NCBI GenBank assembly: GCA_964482205.1
Contig: CAYZWI010000010.1
Coordinates: forward strand, 62,001 to 126,000
Direction: 5' to 3'
From: JAZDGX01 sp964482205
GTDB taxonomy: Bacteria; Eisenbacteria; RBG-16-71-46; CAIMUX01; WJJG01
Length of the DNA: 64,000 bases
The first letter of the stretch is position 1. The number at the start of each line of letters is the position of its first letter. The notes under the pieces were generated by a model. That model worked only from the letters and a program-made list of their open reading frames with translations, was not told where the DNA came from and made no database searches. Both the position numbers and the translations under genes were made by a program. Positions 17,550-26,415 of this stretch are shown piece after piece.

Positions 17550-18629
17550 ATGAGATGCATGACGCTCCTTACCCTCGCTGCGATCGCCCTTCTCGGACCC
17601 GGAACGACGTACGCGTCCGTCCCCGAGACATCCGATACCGTCTACCATAAGCCAGCCCACCACGAACCGCGGCCGTTCCCTCCCGCGCCCGACTCCGGCG
17701 GCGAGACGTTCGCGGATGCCGTCGACATGGTGAGCCTGCCCTTCCAGGATGCCGACAACCTCTGGAACTACGAGGACGACATCGATTTCGGCTACGGCAG
17801 CTCGCCCGATGTAGTCTACAGCTTCACGCCCGACTCCGAAGGTTGCATCTATGTCGACTGCTGCGCTTCGCAGTACGACCAGATGCTCTGGGTCGTCGAC
17901 GAGGCCCTGAACATCGTTGCCTGGAACGACGACAGCGCCGATTGCGACGCATACCAGTCGGCGCTCTGCTTCATGGCTTACTCCGGTGTCCGCTACTACT
18001 ATGTCATCGACGGCTACGGCGGGTCGGCCGGTCCCTACGACATTCAGGTCCATTGGAGCGAATGCTGCTATGGCCCGGTGCCCTGTCTGCACGCCCAGCT
18101 GGAGGGGGAGCCCTGCGCCGAGCAGTACACCGACGACTTCAACGGTGGCTGCAACTCGACGCCGCCCGTCTTCAGTGTCGTCGAAGCTACCTGCGATCCA
18201 GTCACGCTCGTCTTCTGCGGCTCGATCTTCAACTACCACAGCGGCACGTCGGAACGCCGGGATACCGACTGGTGGCTGCTGGCCGACCTGCCCCTGATGG
18301 GCGCGAAGGAGATCACGGCCACCTCGTGGTATGAAGCGTCTTCCGGCTCGCTGTACTTCATCCACATCGTGGACCCGTGCGTAGCCGACATCCCCGCCGC
18401 CATCCACCTCGATCCCCGTGAGTTGGGCGAGCTGAGCTGGCTCTGCGACCCGAGCGACGGCAGCCGCTGGGCCATTTTCCAGTCGAAGAACTACTACGAC
18501 TCAACTTGGTACGCCTGTGAGGACGGTTTTGGCTGGTTGTACGTTCTGACGATCGACGGATACTGGGATCCGGGGATCACGTCCGCCGGATCCTCCTCGT
18601 GGGGTGAGATCAAGAGCCTCTTCAAGTAG
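17550..18629 (+). CDS. secreted Cys-rich protein with WGxIKxLF tail
   Basis: A 359-residue exported protein that I do not recognise. A signal peptide (M-R-C-M-T-L-L-T-L-A-A-I-A-L-L to A-S) is followed by a Pro-rich linker. Then comes a domain like bacterial pre-peptidase C-terminal/lectin sandwiches (F-T-P-D-S-E-G-C-I-Y-V-D; Y-Y-V-I-D-G-Y-G-G-S-A-G-P-Y). It has many cysteines, some paired as CC, suggesting disulfides outside the cytoplasm. The protein ends S-S-S-W-G-E-I-K-S-L-F-K, a tail shared with three other secreted proteins here. The ATG has GGAGGTG 5 bp upstream. Confidence 0.75.
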   Translation: MRCMTLLTLAAIALLGPGTTYASVPETSDTVYHKPAHHEPRPFPPAPDSGGETFADAVDMVSLPFQDADNLWNYEDDIDFGYGSSPDVVYSFTPDSEGCIYVDCCASQYDQMLWVVDEALNIVAWNDDSADCDAYQSALCFMAYSGVRYYYVIDGYGGSAGPYDIQVHWSECCYGPVPCLHAQLEGEPCAEQYTDDFNGGCNSTPPVFSVVEATCDPVTLVFCGSIFNYHSGTSERRDTDWWLLADLPLMGAKEITATSWYEASSGSLYFIHIVDPCVADIPAAIHLDPRELGELSWLCDPSDGSRWAIFQSKNYYDSTWYACEDGFGWLYVLTIDGYWDPGITSAGSSSWGEIKSLFK

Positions 18630-18825
18630 CGGCCTGTTCGATCCCGTAGTCCGCGAGAAGTCGATCACGACGCATGACGAGAAGCGGCAAACCGGTCGAG
18701 CCCGACGCGATTTGTGCCTCGGCGAAACCCGCCGGCGCGACAGTCCGACCATCAACAAGGTGCCGCGGCAGTGACCTGCGCGCCGTCACCTGTGAATGGC
18801 GCCCGCGGCAACCAAGGAGGCTGCC

Positions 18826-19509
18826 ATGAAGTGCCTAATGGTGTCGCTGGTCCTGCTCGGCTTCGCTCTGCCGAGTCTCCTACCGACTCCCGGAATGGCC
18901 AAGACCTGGAACGTCGGGGACGATTTCTCGCCCACCGTGAATCCAACTGGTGCGTGGTCGTACGGTTGGCGCAACACCCCGGCAAGTCCGTTTGTGCTCT
19001 ACGTCGTGCACTCCGACGTCGATGAGTGGGGGGACTGCGCGCTCGACGTCTGGTACACGCCCCCAGGATCCTGGTCGCCGGAAGTCTGGCACAATCCGCA
19101 CGACTACACGCTCTGGTGCGGTCCGACGCACAGCACCGAGAACCCCCCGAACTCCGTGCATTTCCATCCGGGGACATCCGAGCAGAGCGTCATCCGCTGG
19201 ACGGCGCCCGCGGATCTGGAGGTCTCTCTCTTCGCCGTCTTCACGGCGATCGATGGAGGCTCGTCGAACGTTCACGTCTATTACAACGGGGCCGAGCTCT
19301 TCCACGCGGACATCGCGGGATACGACGACCGCGTCGAGTTCGAGCGGGATCTGCCCGTCGCGGCGGGCGACGTGATCGACTGCGCGGTGGGCGCGATCAG
19401 CTACATCTACGACACCGTGCGTGTGGACATCACGGTCATCGCCGAGACGCCCACCCCGGCCAAGGAAGTGAGCTGGGGAGACATGAAGGCGCTCTATCGG
19501 CACCCCTAG
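18826..19509 (+). CDS. secreted protein with WGxMKxLY tail
   Basis: A 227-residue exported protein with a clear signal peptide (K-C-L-M-V-S-L-V-L-L-G-F-A-L-P up to M-A-K). The mature part looks like a carbohydrate-binding-type beta sandwich (V-H-V-Y-Y-N-G-A-E-L-F; D-L-P-V-A-A-G-D-V-I-D), but no family is certain. The C-terminus reads E-V-S-W-G-D-M-K-A-L-Y-R-H-P, matching the tail of the preceding gene. The ribosome binding site AAGGAGG lies 5 bp before the ATG at 18826 and fixes the start. The previous gene ends 196 bp upstream. Confidence 0.72.
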   Translation: MKCLMVSLVLLGFALPSLLPTPGMAKTWNVGDDFSPTVNPTGAWSYGWRNTPASPFVLYVVHSDVDEWGDCALDVWYTPPGSWSPEVWHNPHDYTLWCGPTHSTENPPNSVHFHPGTSEQSVIRWTAPADLEVSLFAVFTAIDGGSSNVHVYYNGAELFHADIAGYDDRVEFERDLPVAAGDVIDCAVGAISYIYDTVRVDITVIAETPTPAKEVSWGDMKALYRHP

Positions 19510-19668
19510 CCTCGAAGCGACATGGCGCAGAGCGGAAATCCGCGAGCATTCTGGCGCTACGGGACTACATCGCGGGCCGGTGCGGGCAAGGTCCGAGAGA
19601 CGGCGCGCGTCCGAGGACGAGCCGGTCGCCGCTGAACGCGGTGATCCGGAAGGCATGGGAGCGACCTC

Positions 19669-20418
19669 ATGGAGTTCGAGATCCACTGGGATCCCAAGGA
19701 CAAGTTCAACATTCTAGGCGTGACGACGAAGTACGGTCCCACGCTGTACCAGGAACTGCCGGCCATCGTGCGCAAGGCGGTCGACGTTGCGACCGAAGCG
19801 CACCGCGGCAGCTACCGCAAGGATCAGGTCACGCCCTACATTGTCCACCCCTGGTGCGTCCTGAAGATTTGCATCGACTGCGAGTGGCACTTCACGGACG
19901 AGGAGCTCGCCGCCGTGGTCCTCCACGACGTCGTCGAGGACACCCAGTGGCCGTATCCCCGGCTCGTCGATGTCCAGATATCCGTCCGGACCGCCCAGTT
20001 CAAAGCGCTCCTCGATATCTTCGGGCCCGAGACGACGAGCATCGTGTGGCTGCTCACGAAGCCCGAAGGCGAGGCCTTCAGGCGTCAGATCTACACTGTC
20101 TCCCTCCGGCGCGTCTCTCCGAGTGTGATCGCCGGCAAGCTGGCGGACGCGCTCCACAACCTTTCGGATCTGCCAGCCGGACTCATCCGGGAAGAGCATG
20201 TGTGTCCTGAGTGCCAGGGTCGACCGCGCACGGGCGGCGGAGGGGAAAGCTGCCGGGCGTGTGGTGGGTCGGGCAGGATACGGATCATGTTCGACGAGTA
20301 CTGGCGGGAGAAGATCAAGTCGGACATCCTCCCGCTGATATCGATCCTGCGGATGCATGGACCCATGTGGCAGAGCGTGGCGAACTGGTTCGAGACCAGG
20401 ATGATGCGATTGCTGTAG
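19669..20418 (+). CDS. SpoT-like HD-domain phosphohydrolase with DnaJ-type zinc finger
   Basis: A 249-residue protein whose first ~170 residues match the HD domain of (p)ppGpp hydrolases: A-H-R-G, Y-I-V-H-P (His60), L-H-D-V-V-E-D-T (HD 86-87, ED 90-91), W-L-L-T-K and K-L-A-D-A-L-H-N (Asp160). No synthetase or TGS domain follows. Instead residues 179-200 carry two CxxCxG motifs (C-P-E-C-Q-G and C-R-A-C-G-G), as in DnaJ zinc fingers. A hydrophobic helical C-terminus ends in M-M-R-L-L. Nucleotide phosphohydrolase activity is likely; the substrate and the role of the zinc site are unknown. Confidence 0.78.
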   Translation: MEFEIHWDPKDKFNILGVTTKYGPTLYQELPAIVRKAVDVATEAHRGSYRKDQVTPYIVHPWCVLKICIDCEWHFTDEELAAVVLHDVVEDTQWPYPRLVDVQISVRTAQFKALLDIFGPETTSIVWLLTKPEGEAFRRQIYTVSLRRVSPSVIAGKLADALHNLSDLPAGLIREEHVCPECQGRPRTGGGGESCRACGGSGRIRIMFDEYWREKIKSDILPLISILRMHGPMWQSVANWFETRMMRLL

Positions 20419-20548
20419 TCAAGGTGTGGCGACCTGTCACCGGTCATGCAGAACTCCCTACCTTCACTTGAGCATTTCGGAGATTGGGCAGCATCCCGAC
20501 CTCGATCGCAAGATCGTGCGCCGCGCGCTACGGCAGACGCGTCACCGG

Positions 20549-20640
20549 TTAAGGTCGGGCGCATGTCCGCTGGTAGACGGCGAGCTGGTGGTGCAGCGCC
20601 AGGATCTCCATCTGCATGGCGAGCCCGGAGCGCTCGGGTG
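20549..20640 (-). pseudogene. fragment of an integrase-core transposase N-terminus
   Basis: On the minus strand about 30 codons read M-E-I-L-A-L-H-H-Q-L-A-V-Y-Q-R and end at a stop right after C-A-R-P. This resembles the conserved N-terminus of IS3-like integrase-core proteins (E-I-L-A-L-R-H-Q-L-A-V), where the protein normally continues for 300 residues. The rest is absent. It abuts the 3' end of the lipoprotein gene at 20644. Confidence 0.45.
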
Positions 20641-20643
20641 GGC

Positions 20644-21336
20644 CTACCGCGCCTCCTCCAGTCGAAGGGCTTCCTCCATTGCGGCAAAGAAGTGCGCGTG
20701 GAAGTCCTTGTCGTAGACCTGGCCCACTTCTTTGAGCTCTCCTTCGTCGAGTTTCAAGCCTCTGGCACTGATCCGCAGCTGGGTGACCTGCTCTTCCAGA
20801 GTGGTCAGGTTTAGAGTGATCTCGTAGTGATAGGTGGGGCCCTCGTCCGGTTCCACGACATCCGGGGAGTCGAAGAGACCAAGCCACCAGCCACCATCCG
20901 AATCATCATCCTCGTCGTGCACGTTTGCCTCTTCGTTCGCGTCGTCATCGTTGCTGCTGAGCAAGGCGATCAGGCCGGCGATGACAACGATGCCGGTAAC
21001 AACGATGAGAACGATGGCCCAGGTGGGCAACCCCTCATCCTCCTCCACGGACGTGATGCGACCGAGTTCGTCGTTCGTCTGCTGGTGCCCAGAGATCGTG
21101 CCGCCCGTGTAGTCGGCCTGCTGAATTGTGTAGCCGAGATCCTGCAGGCACATCTTGGCGGCCTCGAAGGCTGTCTCGTAGGAACAGGCGTAGCTCCGCG
21201 TCTCGAGTTGATGAATCTCCTCGACCGAAAGCTGGCGGGTGGTCGCGCAGCCGCTGAGCGTGATGGCAAGATACGCGCGCAACAACCAAGCGGCGGTCTT
21301 GAGAAGTGGCGGGCGAGGCGAGCGCAGTGCATCCAT
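20644..21336 (-). CDS. lipoprotein with internal transmembrane segment, unknown function
   Basis: A 230-residue protein. It opens with a basic, hydrophobic signal and a lipobox T-L-S-G-C-A (Cys30). Residues 35-95 form a small alpha/beta region (Y-E-T-A-F-E-A-A-K-M-C-L-Q-D-L-G-Y). A strong membrane helix follows at about 104-125 (W-A-I-V-L-I-V-V-T-G-I-V-V-I-A-G), then an Asp/Glu-rich linker and a C-terminal domain that looks like the second half of the same fold. The helix inside a lipoprotein is unusual. No family recognised. Confidence 0.65.
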   Translation of the reverse strand: MDALRSPRPPLLKTAAWLLRAYLAITLSGCATTRQLSVEEIHQLETRSYACSYETAFEAAKMCLQDLGYTIQQADYTGGTISGHQQTNDELGRITSVEEDEGLPTWAIVLIVVTGIVVIAGLIALLSSNDDDANEEANVHDEDDDSDGGWWLGLFDSPDVVEPDEGPTYHYEITLNLTTLEEQVTQLRISARGLKLDEGELKEVGQVYDKDFHAHFFAAMEEALRLEEAR

Positions 21337-21616
21337 TCGTTCACCTCCCTTGCGGCGGTCGCAGGGTTTCGGATGCCAACGGCCCAGAATCAGGCAACCT
21401 CGGGCAGCGAAGCTTGGTGCGGCTCATGCGAATTCCGCTTCCCGTGACTGGATTCGCAGCCTACAGGACTCTAGGGCCTTGACGGCCCATCCCCAAGACT
21501 TCGTTGACTGCTTCACGCAACCGATTCTTTGATGGGTCGTGAGCGACACGGCGCTGATGACGGATTCGTGCTACAACAGCCGTGTATCGGCTTGCGATCT
21601 GACGAGGAGACGTGCA

Positions 21617-21928
21617 ATGAACAGACTCGTTGCCATCGTCGTTCTCGTCGACATGCTCGCAGGCCCCGCCGTCGCGCAGGAGTGGCTCGCGATCTGGACG
21701 CTCGGCATCTTCGGGCCGGCCACCCGCTGGCGCACGCTTCCGAGCGACCGCGAGTGGTGCGCGATCGAGCTCAACCGGGAGGCCGGTTTCGAGCCGTGCT
21801 GGGCCCTGAGCTGTAACGGCGAGATCTGGGCGTTGAGCGATCCGCCGCAGTACGTGGCCACCTTCGCGTCGCCGCCGACCGCAGCGCAACCGACATGCTG
21901 GGGATGGGTGAAGGGCAAGTTTCAGTAG
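21617..21928 (+). CDS. small secreted protein with CWGWVKGKF tail
   Basis: A 103-residue exported protein: a signal peptide (M-N-R-L-V-A-I-V-V-L-V-D-M-L-A-G-P-A-V-A) followed by a short Trp- and Cys-containing domain (W-C-A-I-E-L-N; C-W-A-L-S-C-N-G). It ends T-C-W-G-W-V-K-G-K-F-Q, which aligns with the W-G-x-I-K tails of the genes at 17550 and 18826. The ATG has GAGGAG 7 bp upstream. Function unknown; the gene is easily missed because of its size. Confidence 0.65.
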   Translation: MNRLVAIVVLVDMLAGPAVAQEWLAIWTLGIFGPATRWRTLPSDREWCAIELNREAGFEPCWALSCNGEIWALSDPPQYVATFASPPTAAQPTCWGWVKGKFQ

Positions 21929-22018
21929 CCTGCGCACGCTCGAGCAAGCGCGATGCGACTGCGCCTATCTCAGGGATGAAGATGCCGCCGCATTCTCTCA
22001 GCGGGAACACGCGTCTCT

Positions 22019-23611
22019 CTATTCAGGATGGACGTCCACGCGAAATGCCGGTGGGCGCCGCTTCGGACGCCGCTCTTCCGGGATGGAACTGGTGTTGCCG
22101 TCCCGAAGAGCGAAGTAGCTCGGCGACATGATCTCGATGCCGGCCTCGTTGAAGGTGTCCTGGATGCTGGCGTGCAACGTGCTGTAGATCTTTGGAATTG
22201 TCGCCGCCGTTGCGGGATCGATGGAGACATTGATCTGGTATTCGACGGTCCAATCGTTCAGGGCCTGCTGCAGGACCCACGGTGCGGGGCTCGTAAGCAC
22301 ACCGTCCGTCCGCGCCGCGGCGGCGAGCAGCAAGTCGTGAACCTGTCTCCAAGGCACGTCATAGCCGATGGTGACGGAGGAATAGAGCGTGAGAGCATGT
22401 CCCTCGCGGCTTCCGAGCGAATAGTTGGTGATGTTCCCATTGACCACGACCGAATTCGCCAGCGTAACGTATTCGTTCTTGATCGTGCGGATGCGGGTGG
22501 AAAGCATGCCGAGGTTCACGACCGTTCCGAGGGTCTGGTTGAGGCGGACGAAGTCACCGGCTTTGAAGGATCGCGCATACATCAGGACCAGGCCGCTCAT
22601 GGCCTGGCCCACGAGGCCGGTGGAGCCGAGGGTAATCAGCAGGCCCGCGAACACGCTGATGCCTTTGAAGGCGGCAGAGTGGCTGCCGGGCAGATACGGG
22701 TAGGCAAGGACGAGTGCGAAAAGCCAGATGAGGGCGGTGACGATGCGTCGGGTCGGGGACGCGGTGTCGGCGTGAACCCAAGGGAGCACGACTCGCCCCT
22801 GCTCGGCGGCCAGGAAGATGGACTGCACGAGCCGCGCGACAAAGCGTGTGGCGATGAAGATCACAGCGGCCGTGATCAGGTCCGGGATGTAATCCAGCGC
22901 GGACTTGCCGAGCCGCCCCACCGTGTGGACCAAGTAGAATCCGAGCGCCTCTCCCCACGGCCTCGTCCAAGGGAAACGGGTCAAGACGAAGGTCAGATAC
23001 CCATAGCCGGCACCGAGTCCGGCAAGCCAAGCCGTCGCCGTCGCAAGGAAGCGCCCTGCGCGCGCCAAGTGCTCTGGATGTAGTAGGGTCAATCCGCGGA
23101 TGCCAAGGCGAGGAGCGGCCCATTTCGCCCATCGCTCCACTTTTCGAATCAGCCACCGCTTCCCGCTTGCCAGGCCCTTCCAGAAGAGGGCTATTCCGGC
23201 GGTGGCGAGAAGAGAGAGAACCAAGCCCCGCAGGAGACTCCGCAGGTTTCGAGATTCTTCGATCTCGGCGATGGCAGTGCGAAGCCGCTGCGCAGTCGCG
23301 GTCGCCTCATCGGCCACCGAACCACCGCCCGTCGTATCCACATCGCCCGGGGCCACGACGAAGACGGCTCGCTTCCCGACCAGCACCAAGACCCCTTCCT
23401 GAGCGGGCCGGGTCGTTACCTCAGGGGACTCTGACTTGGCGGCTTCGCGGATCCGGCGGAGAGCCGCGTTGAGCCGCTCTTGGGGCCCCGCGGCCCCGAC
23501 GGGGGTCCTGAAGACGGCGATCTTCCTGTTCTGCAATTCCAGGAGGGCCGTATCCGGCGTATCCGGCGAAGCAGCCGCCAGCGTCGTGAGGAGCAACGCG
23601 ATCGCGAGCAT
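22019..23611 (-). CDS. MscS-family mechanosensitive channel with periplasmic N-terminus
   Basis: A 530-residue mechanosensitive channel that would release solutes on hypo-osmotic shock. A signal-like N-terminus and ~110-residue hydrophilic domain precede four or five membrane helices (about 125-380). The pore/beta domain has the MscS hallmarks I-T-L-G-S-T-G-L-V-G-Q-A-M-S-G-L, F-K-A-G-D-F-V, G-M-L-S-T-R-I-R-T and N-S-V-V-V-N-G-N-I-T-N-Y. A cytosolic alpha/beta domain ends with a proline-rich tail. It is the last gene of the marR operon, 63 bp after the cobalamin-binding gene. Confidence 0.88.
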   Translation of the reverse strand: MLAIALLLTTLAAASPDTPDTALLELQNRKIAVFRTPVGAAGPQERLNAALRRIREAAKSESPEVTTRPAQEGVLVLVGKRAVFVVAPGDVDTTGGGSVADEATATAQRLRTAIAEIEESRNLRSLLRGLVLSLLATAGIALFWKGLASGKRWLIRKVERWAKWAAPRLGIRGLTLLHPEHLARAGRFLATATAWLAGLGAGYGYLTFVLTRFPWTRPWGEALGFYLVHTVGRLGKSALDYIPDLITAAVIFIATRFVARLVQSIFLAAEQGRVVLPWVHADTASPTRRIVTALIWLFALVLAYPYLPGSHSAAFKGISVFAGLLITLGSTGLVGQAMSGLVLMYARSFKAGDFVRLNQTLGTVVNLGMLSTRIRTIKNEYVTLANSVVVNGNITNYSLGSREGHALTLYSSVTIGYDVPWRQVHDLLLAAAARTDGVLTSPAPWVLQQALNDWTVEYQINVSIDPATAATIPKIYSTLHASIQDTFNEAGIEIMSPSYFALRDGNTSSIPEERRPKRRPPAFRVDVHPE

Positions 23612-23674
23612 GCTCTGTCTCCATGGTGTGCGTAGGAAACGTCCAGGTCGGCGCCTCTACCCGGGGCGCGGGCG

Positions 23675-25318
23675 TCAGATGCCAGTAACATCGACACCCA
23701 GGAGGCGCAGCCGATCGCGCTCGGAGATCGGCTTGCGGCTCGCAATATCGATCGCCTCCCACCCACCGCACACACACGCGGTGACGACGCCGCCGCGCAA
23801 TCCAGGGTGCCCGCGAAAGTGCGGCGTGTCCAGCAATCCCTGCCGGATCGCCGCCGTTAGGATGGCGGCATCCGCCAAGGGATCCGGGTGGCTCGGGGCC
23901 AGTCGGCGAATCCCTCCCAGCAGTACTCGAGCTTCCGACACGAGGTGCGCCTTGCGCGCGCGGACGGAGGGATCGCAGCTCGCATCGGGGGCGCCTTGAA
24001 GACAGAGTTGCAGAGCGCCGCGGGCGATCCGGCAGCTTTCGATCAACACGTCGGGATCCACGACGCGGGTCGCTTCACTGAATCCGACGACGTGCAGGAT
24101 GTGCGGTTGGAGCGCCATCGAAAAGGCCGTCGAAGCGGCCATGTGGCCCTTCGCCTCGGCCGGGACAGACGGCATGCTGGTGATGCCGGCCCGGACTTCT
24201 CTGAACGTCATGAAACGCTCATCCTCCAACTCGCGGATCAGCTCGAGCTTGGCGAGCATTTTGGCCAGGTCCATGGCGGGCGCGGTCGATGGAGGCGTGT
24301 TGTGCATCATCTGGATCACATAGTGACGCACGCCTTGGGTCTTCGCGTTGTAGGCGGCGAGGAACGCTGTGGCCACGGCGAGAGCGTCGTGGGCATCACG
24401 CAGACTCCACTGGTGGGATTCGTTCACCTCGACCGGGACTTGACGCTCGGCGTAAAAACGCATCGTCGCCTGCTTCTCTTGGATTGCTGCGGGTAGTGGA
24501 ACCGTGCTGCGCCCGTCCATCTCACTGTACCAGCAGAGCGGGATCGCCCCCCACGCGATGTGGATCGTCTCGAGACTCATCTCGGCCCAGCGCAGCAGGT
24601 CGCGAGTGCCGCTGTAGCAGCGCACCAAGGGGAAGTTTCCGCAGCGGGTCGCGGCATAGATTGCGGATAGATCCTCGGGGCGGCGAAGCGGCACGCCGCC
24701 GGCACCATGCTGCTGCGGATCCATTTCGGTGGGGCGAAAGAAGTGCTCCTGGGCGTTTTGGTCCGGGCCGATCGACAGGACGTCGAGAACACCCGATTGA
24801 GCGATGTGCCGTGCCCCAGCGATCGTGCGTGCCAGGTCCGGTTCCCCGTAATGGTGCCGCAGCAAGGGCATCGGAAAGGAAGCCGCAATGCGGTCGACCA
24901 GATTCCCCGGGTGATCTGCCCTGGGCGTTGGCGAGCCACGGCCGCGGATGTACGCCTCGACCTCGTCGGCGCTTTCGGAACCGTCGAACACCCGCTCGAA
25001 GAGCCCACATTCACGTGCCCGTGCCGCCACGGGCGCCGTTCCTCCGAAGACCCAGCGGGGTCGTGGCTCGGCCAGATGCGCGGAGCCCTCTTGCAGGGTC
25101 GCGAAGAGAGGCGGTGCGTCCTCCGGAGTGAGGCGGTAGGAGACGGCCACCAGATCGGGTTTTTCGCGCGACACTTCGGCGAGCAGTGCGGCCACGGAGA
25201 CCGCCGGTCCGAGCATGACCGTCTGCCAGCCGTGCCGCTCGCAGAGCCGCAGAAAGTGGTCGACCCCGGCGACGTGGACGCAGGGGCTGAGCGCGGCGCC
25301 CAGGACCTTGCCTCTCAC
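23675..25318 (-). CDS. cobalamin-binding-domain protein, mutase-like
   Basis: A 547-residue cytoplasmic protein. Residues 4-110 match a B12-binding Rossmann domain: C-V-H-V-A-G at 13-18 (the His of D-x-H-x-x-G kept, its Asp replaced by Cys), G-W-Q-T-V-M-L-G, L-V-A-V-S-Y-R-L and V-F-G-G-T. The remaining ~430 residues look like a TIM-barrel catalytic part as in B12 mutases or methyltransferases, with P-V-E-V-N-E-S-H-Q-W-S-L-R-D-A-H-D; I cannot name the substrate. The GTG start overlaps the stop of the upstream opine dehydrogenase gene (GTGA) with GGGGAG 8 bp before, implying translational coupling. Confidence 0.7.
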   Translation of the reverse strand: MRGKVLGAALSPCVHVAGVDHFLRLCERHGWQTVMLGPAVSVAALLAEVSREKPDLVAVSYRLTPEDAPPLFATLQEGSAHLAEPRPRWVFGGTAPVAARARECGLFERVFDGSESADEVEAYIRGRGSPTPRADHPGNLVDRIAASFPMPLLRHHYGEPDLARTIAGARHIAQSGVLDVLSIGPDQNAQEHFFRPTEMDPQQHGAGGVPLRRPEDLSAIYAATRCGNFPLVRCYSGTRDLLRWAEMSLETIHIAWGAIPLCWYSEMDGRSTVPLPAAIQEKQATMRFYAERQVPVEVNESHQWSLRDAHDALAVATAFLAAYNAKTQGVRHYVIQMMHNTPPSTAPAMDLAKMLAKLELIRELEDERFMTFREVRAGITSMPSVPAEAKGHMAASTAFSMALQPHILHVVGFSEATRVVDPDVLIESCRIARGALQLCLQGAPDASCDPSVRARKAHLVSEARVLLGGIRRLAPSHPDPLADAAILTAAIRQGLLDTPHFRGHPGLRGGVVTACVCGGWEAIDIASRKPISERDRLRLLGVDVTGI

Positions 25319-26415
25319 GACTCGTGCTCCCCGATTGCCAGCAGGCGGAGCTGCTTCAGGTCGTAGTCGGCGATGCCCAACCGCTCGACGGTGCGCCCGT
25401 GGCCTCGGTAGTCTGTTTCGTGCATGGTTGAGGCGAGGGTGATGAGGGACTCCATCAAGGGCACGCTGACTCCGAACATCCGTCCGATCGAGCTCATCGG
25501 AACGAGGCTGCAGGGGATGTCTTCCGTGATGTAGCGCATCTCTGTCCGGTGTGGAGCGATGATCCCGCGATAACCCGGGTTCGCTCGCATTGCCTCCCGC
25601 AGGTCCCGTCCGACCGCGTCGTAGGCGTAGTACAACCACTCGCGTGCGGTCGTGGCGTGGAAGCCCAGAGCGCCGGCGACCGCGACTCGCTCCGTGTCGA
25701 GCGCTTCCAATACCCGGCCGACGGACGGCGTGGCCCCCTGATAATAGAATTCGAAATCCTGTGGATCTTCCACCCACCCCGCATTCAACATCATGATCGC
25801 CGGGTGGAAGACAGCTCCGACGTTGTTGAAGCTCGTCTTGAACACGTTATCGCCTGGGACGAATTGGGGATAGGCTTGATGGACGATCTTGAGGCAATCC
25901 GGGATGCAGTGAGCGCGGAGAGTGGCAAGGGGAATCGAGTTCTTGGTGGCGAAGATCCGAGCCTGCGCCGGGCCAGTGACGCGACTTGCGTAGAGGAATG
26001 TCTGGGTCTCCGCGACTCGGATGTCCAGCGTGCACCCCGTGCGGCGAAGAGTCTGATGGAAGGCGATGGCGCCGAACGTGCGCCCCGGGTTGAGCACCAC
26101 GATTTGGTTTGCCTTCAAGTGTGGAGCGCAAGCCTCCGCGATGTACTCGTGGGCCGTGGCCGGAACCACGACCATGATCACATCCGCGCCGTCCAACGCC
26201 TCGCCGGCGTCACTGGTGGCCAAGACGATCGGACCGAAGCCGTTGATGTGCTCGCCGGCTAGGTCGATTCCGCCGCGGGCCTGAACCGGTTCGAGCCGGG
26301 ATGCACTCCGATTGAAGAGACGCGTCTCGAAGCCCATGAGGCCGAGGTGTCCGGCCATCGCCATCCCGCCGTGTCCGGCTCCCATGACGCAAAAGACTGG
26401 CCGTTCCTCGCTCAT
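25315..26415 (-). CDS. opine (octopine/nopaline-type) dehydrogenase
   Basis: A 366-residue NAD(P)-dependent dehydrogenase. It has a Rossmann G-A-G-H-G-G (12-17) and the NAD/NADP octopine dehydrogenase C-terminal domain, with the catalytic-type histidine in F-N-N-V-G-A-V-F-H-P (His204). Relatives reductively condense an amino acid with a 2-oxo acid to make opines or opine metallophores. Its ATG overlaps the end of mscS (ATGA), and its stop overlaps the GTG of the cobalamin-binding gene. A joint pathway with the B12 protein is suggested by coupling only. Confidence 0.85.
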   Translation of the reverse strand: MSEERPVFCVMGAGHGGMAMAGHLGLMGFETRLFNRSASRLEPVQARGGIDLAGEHINGFGPIVLATSDAGEALDGADVIMVVVPATAHEYIAEACAPHLKANQIVVLNPGRTFGAIAFHQTLRRTGCTLDIRVAETQTFLYASRVTGPAQARIFATKNSIPLATLRAHCIPDCLKIVHQAYPQFVPGDNVFKTSFNNVGAVFHPAIMMLNAGWVEDPQDFEFYYQGATPSVGRVLEALDTERVAVAGALGFHATTAREWLYYAYDAVGRDLREAMRANPGYRGIIAPHRTEMRYITEDIPCSLVPMSSIGRMFGVSVPLMESLITLASTMHETDYRGHGRTVERLGIADYDLKQLRLLAIGEHES

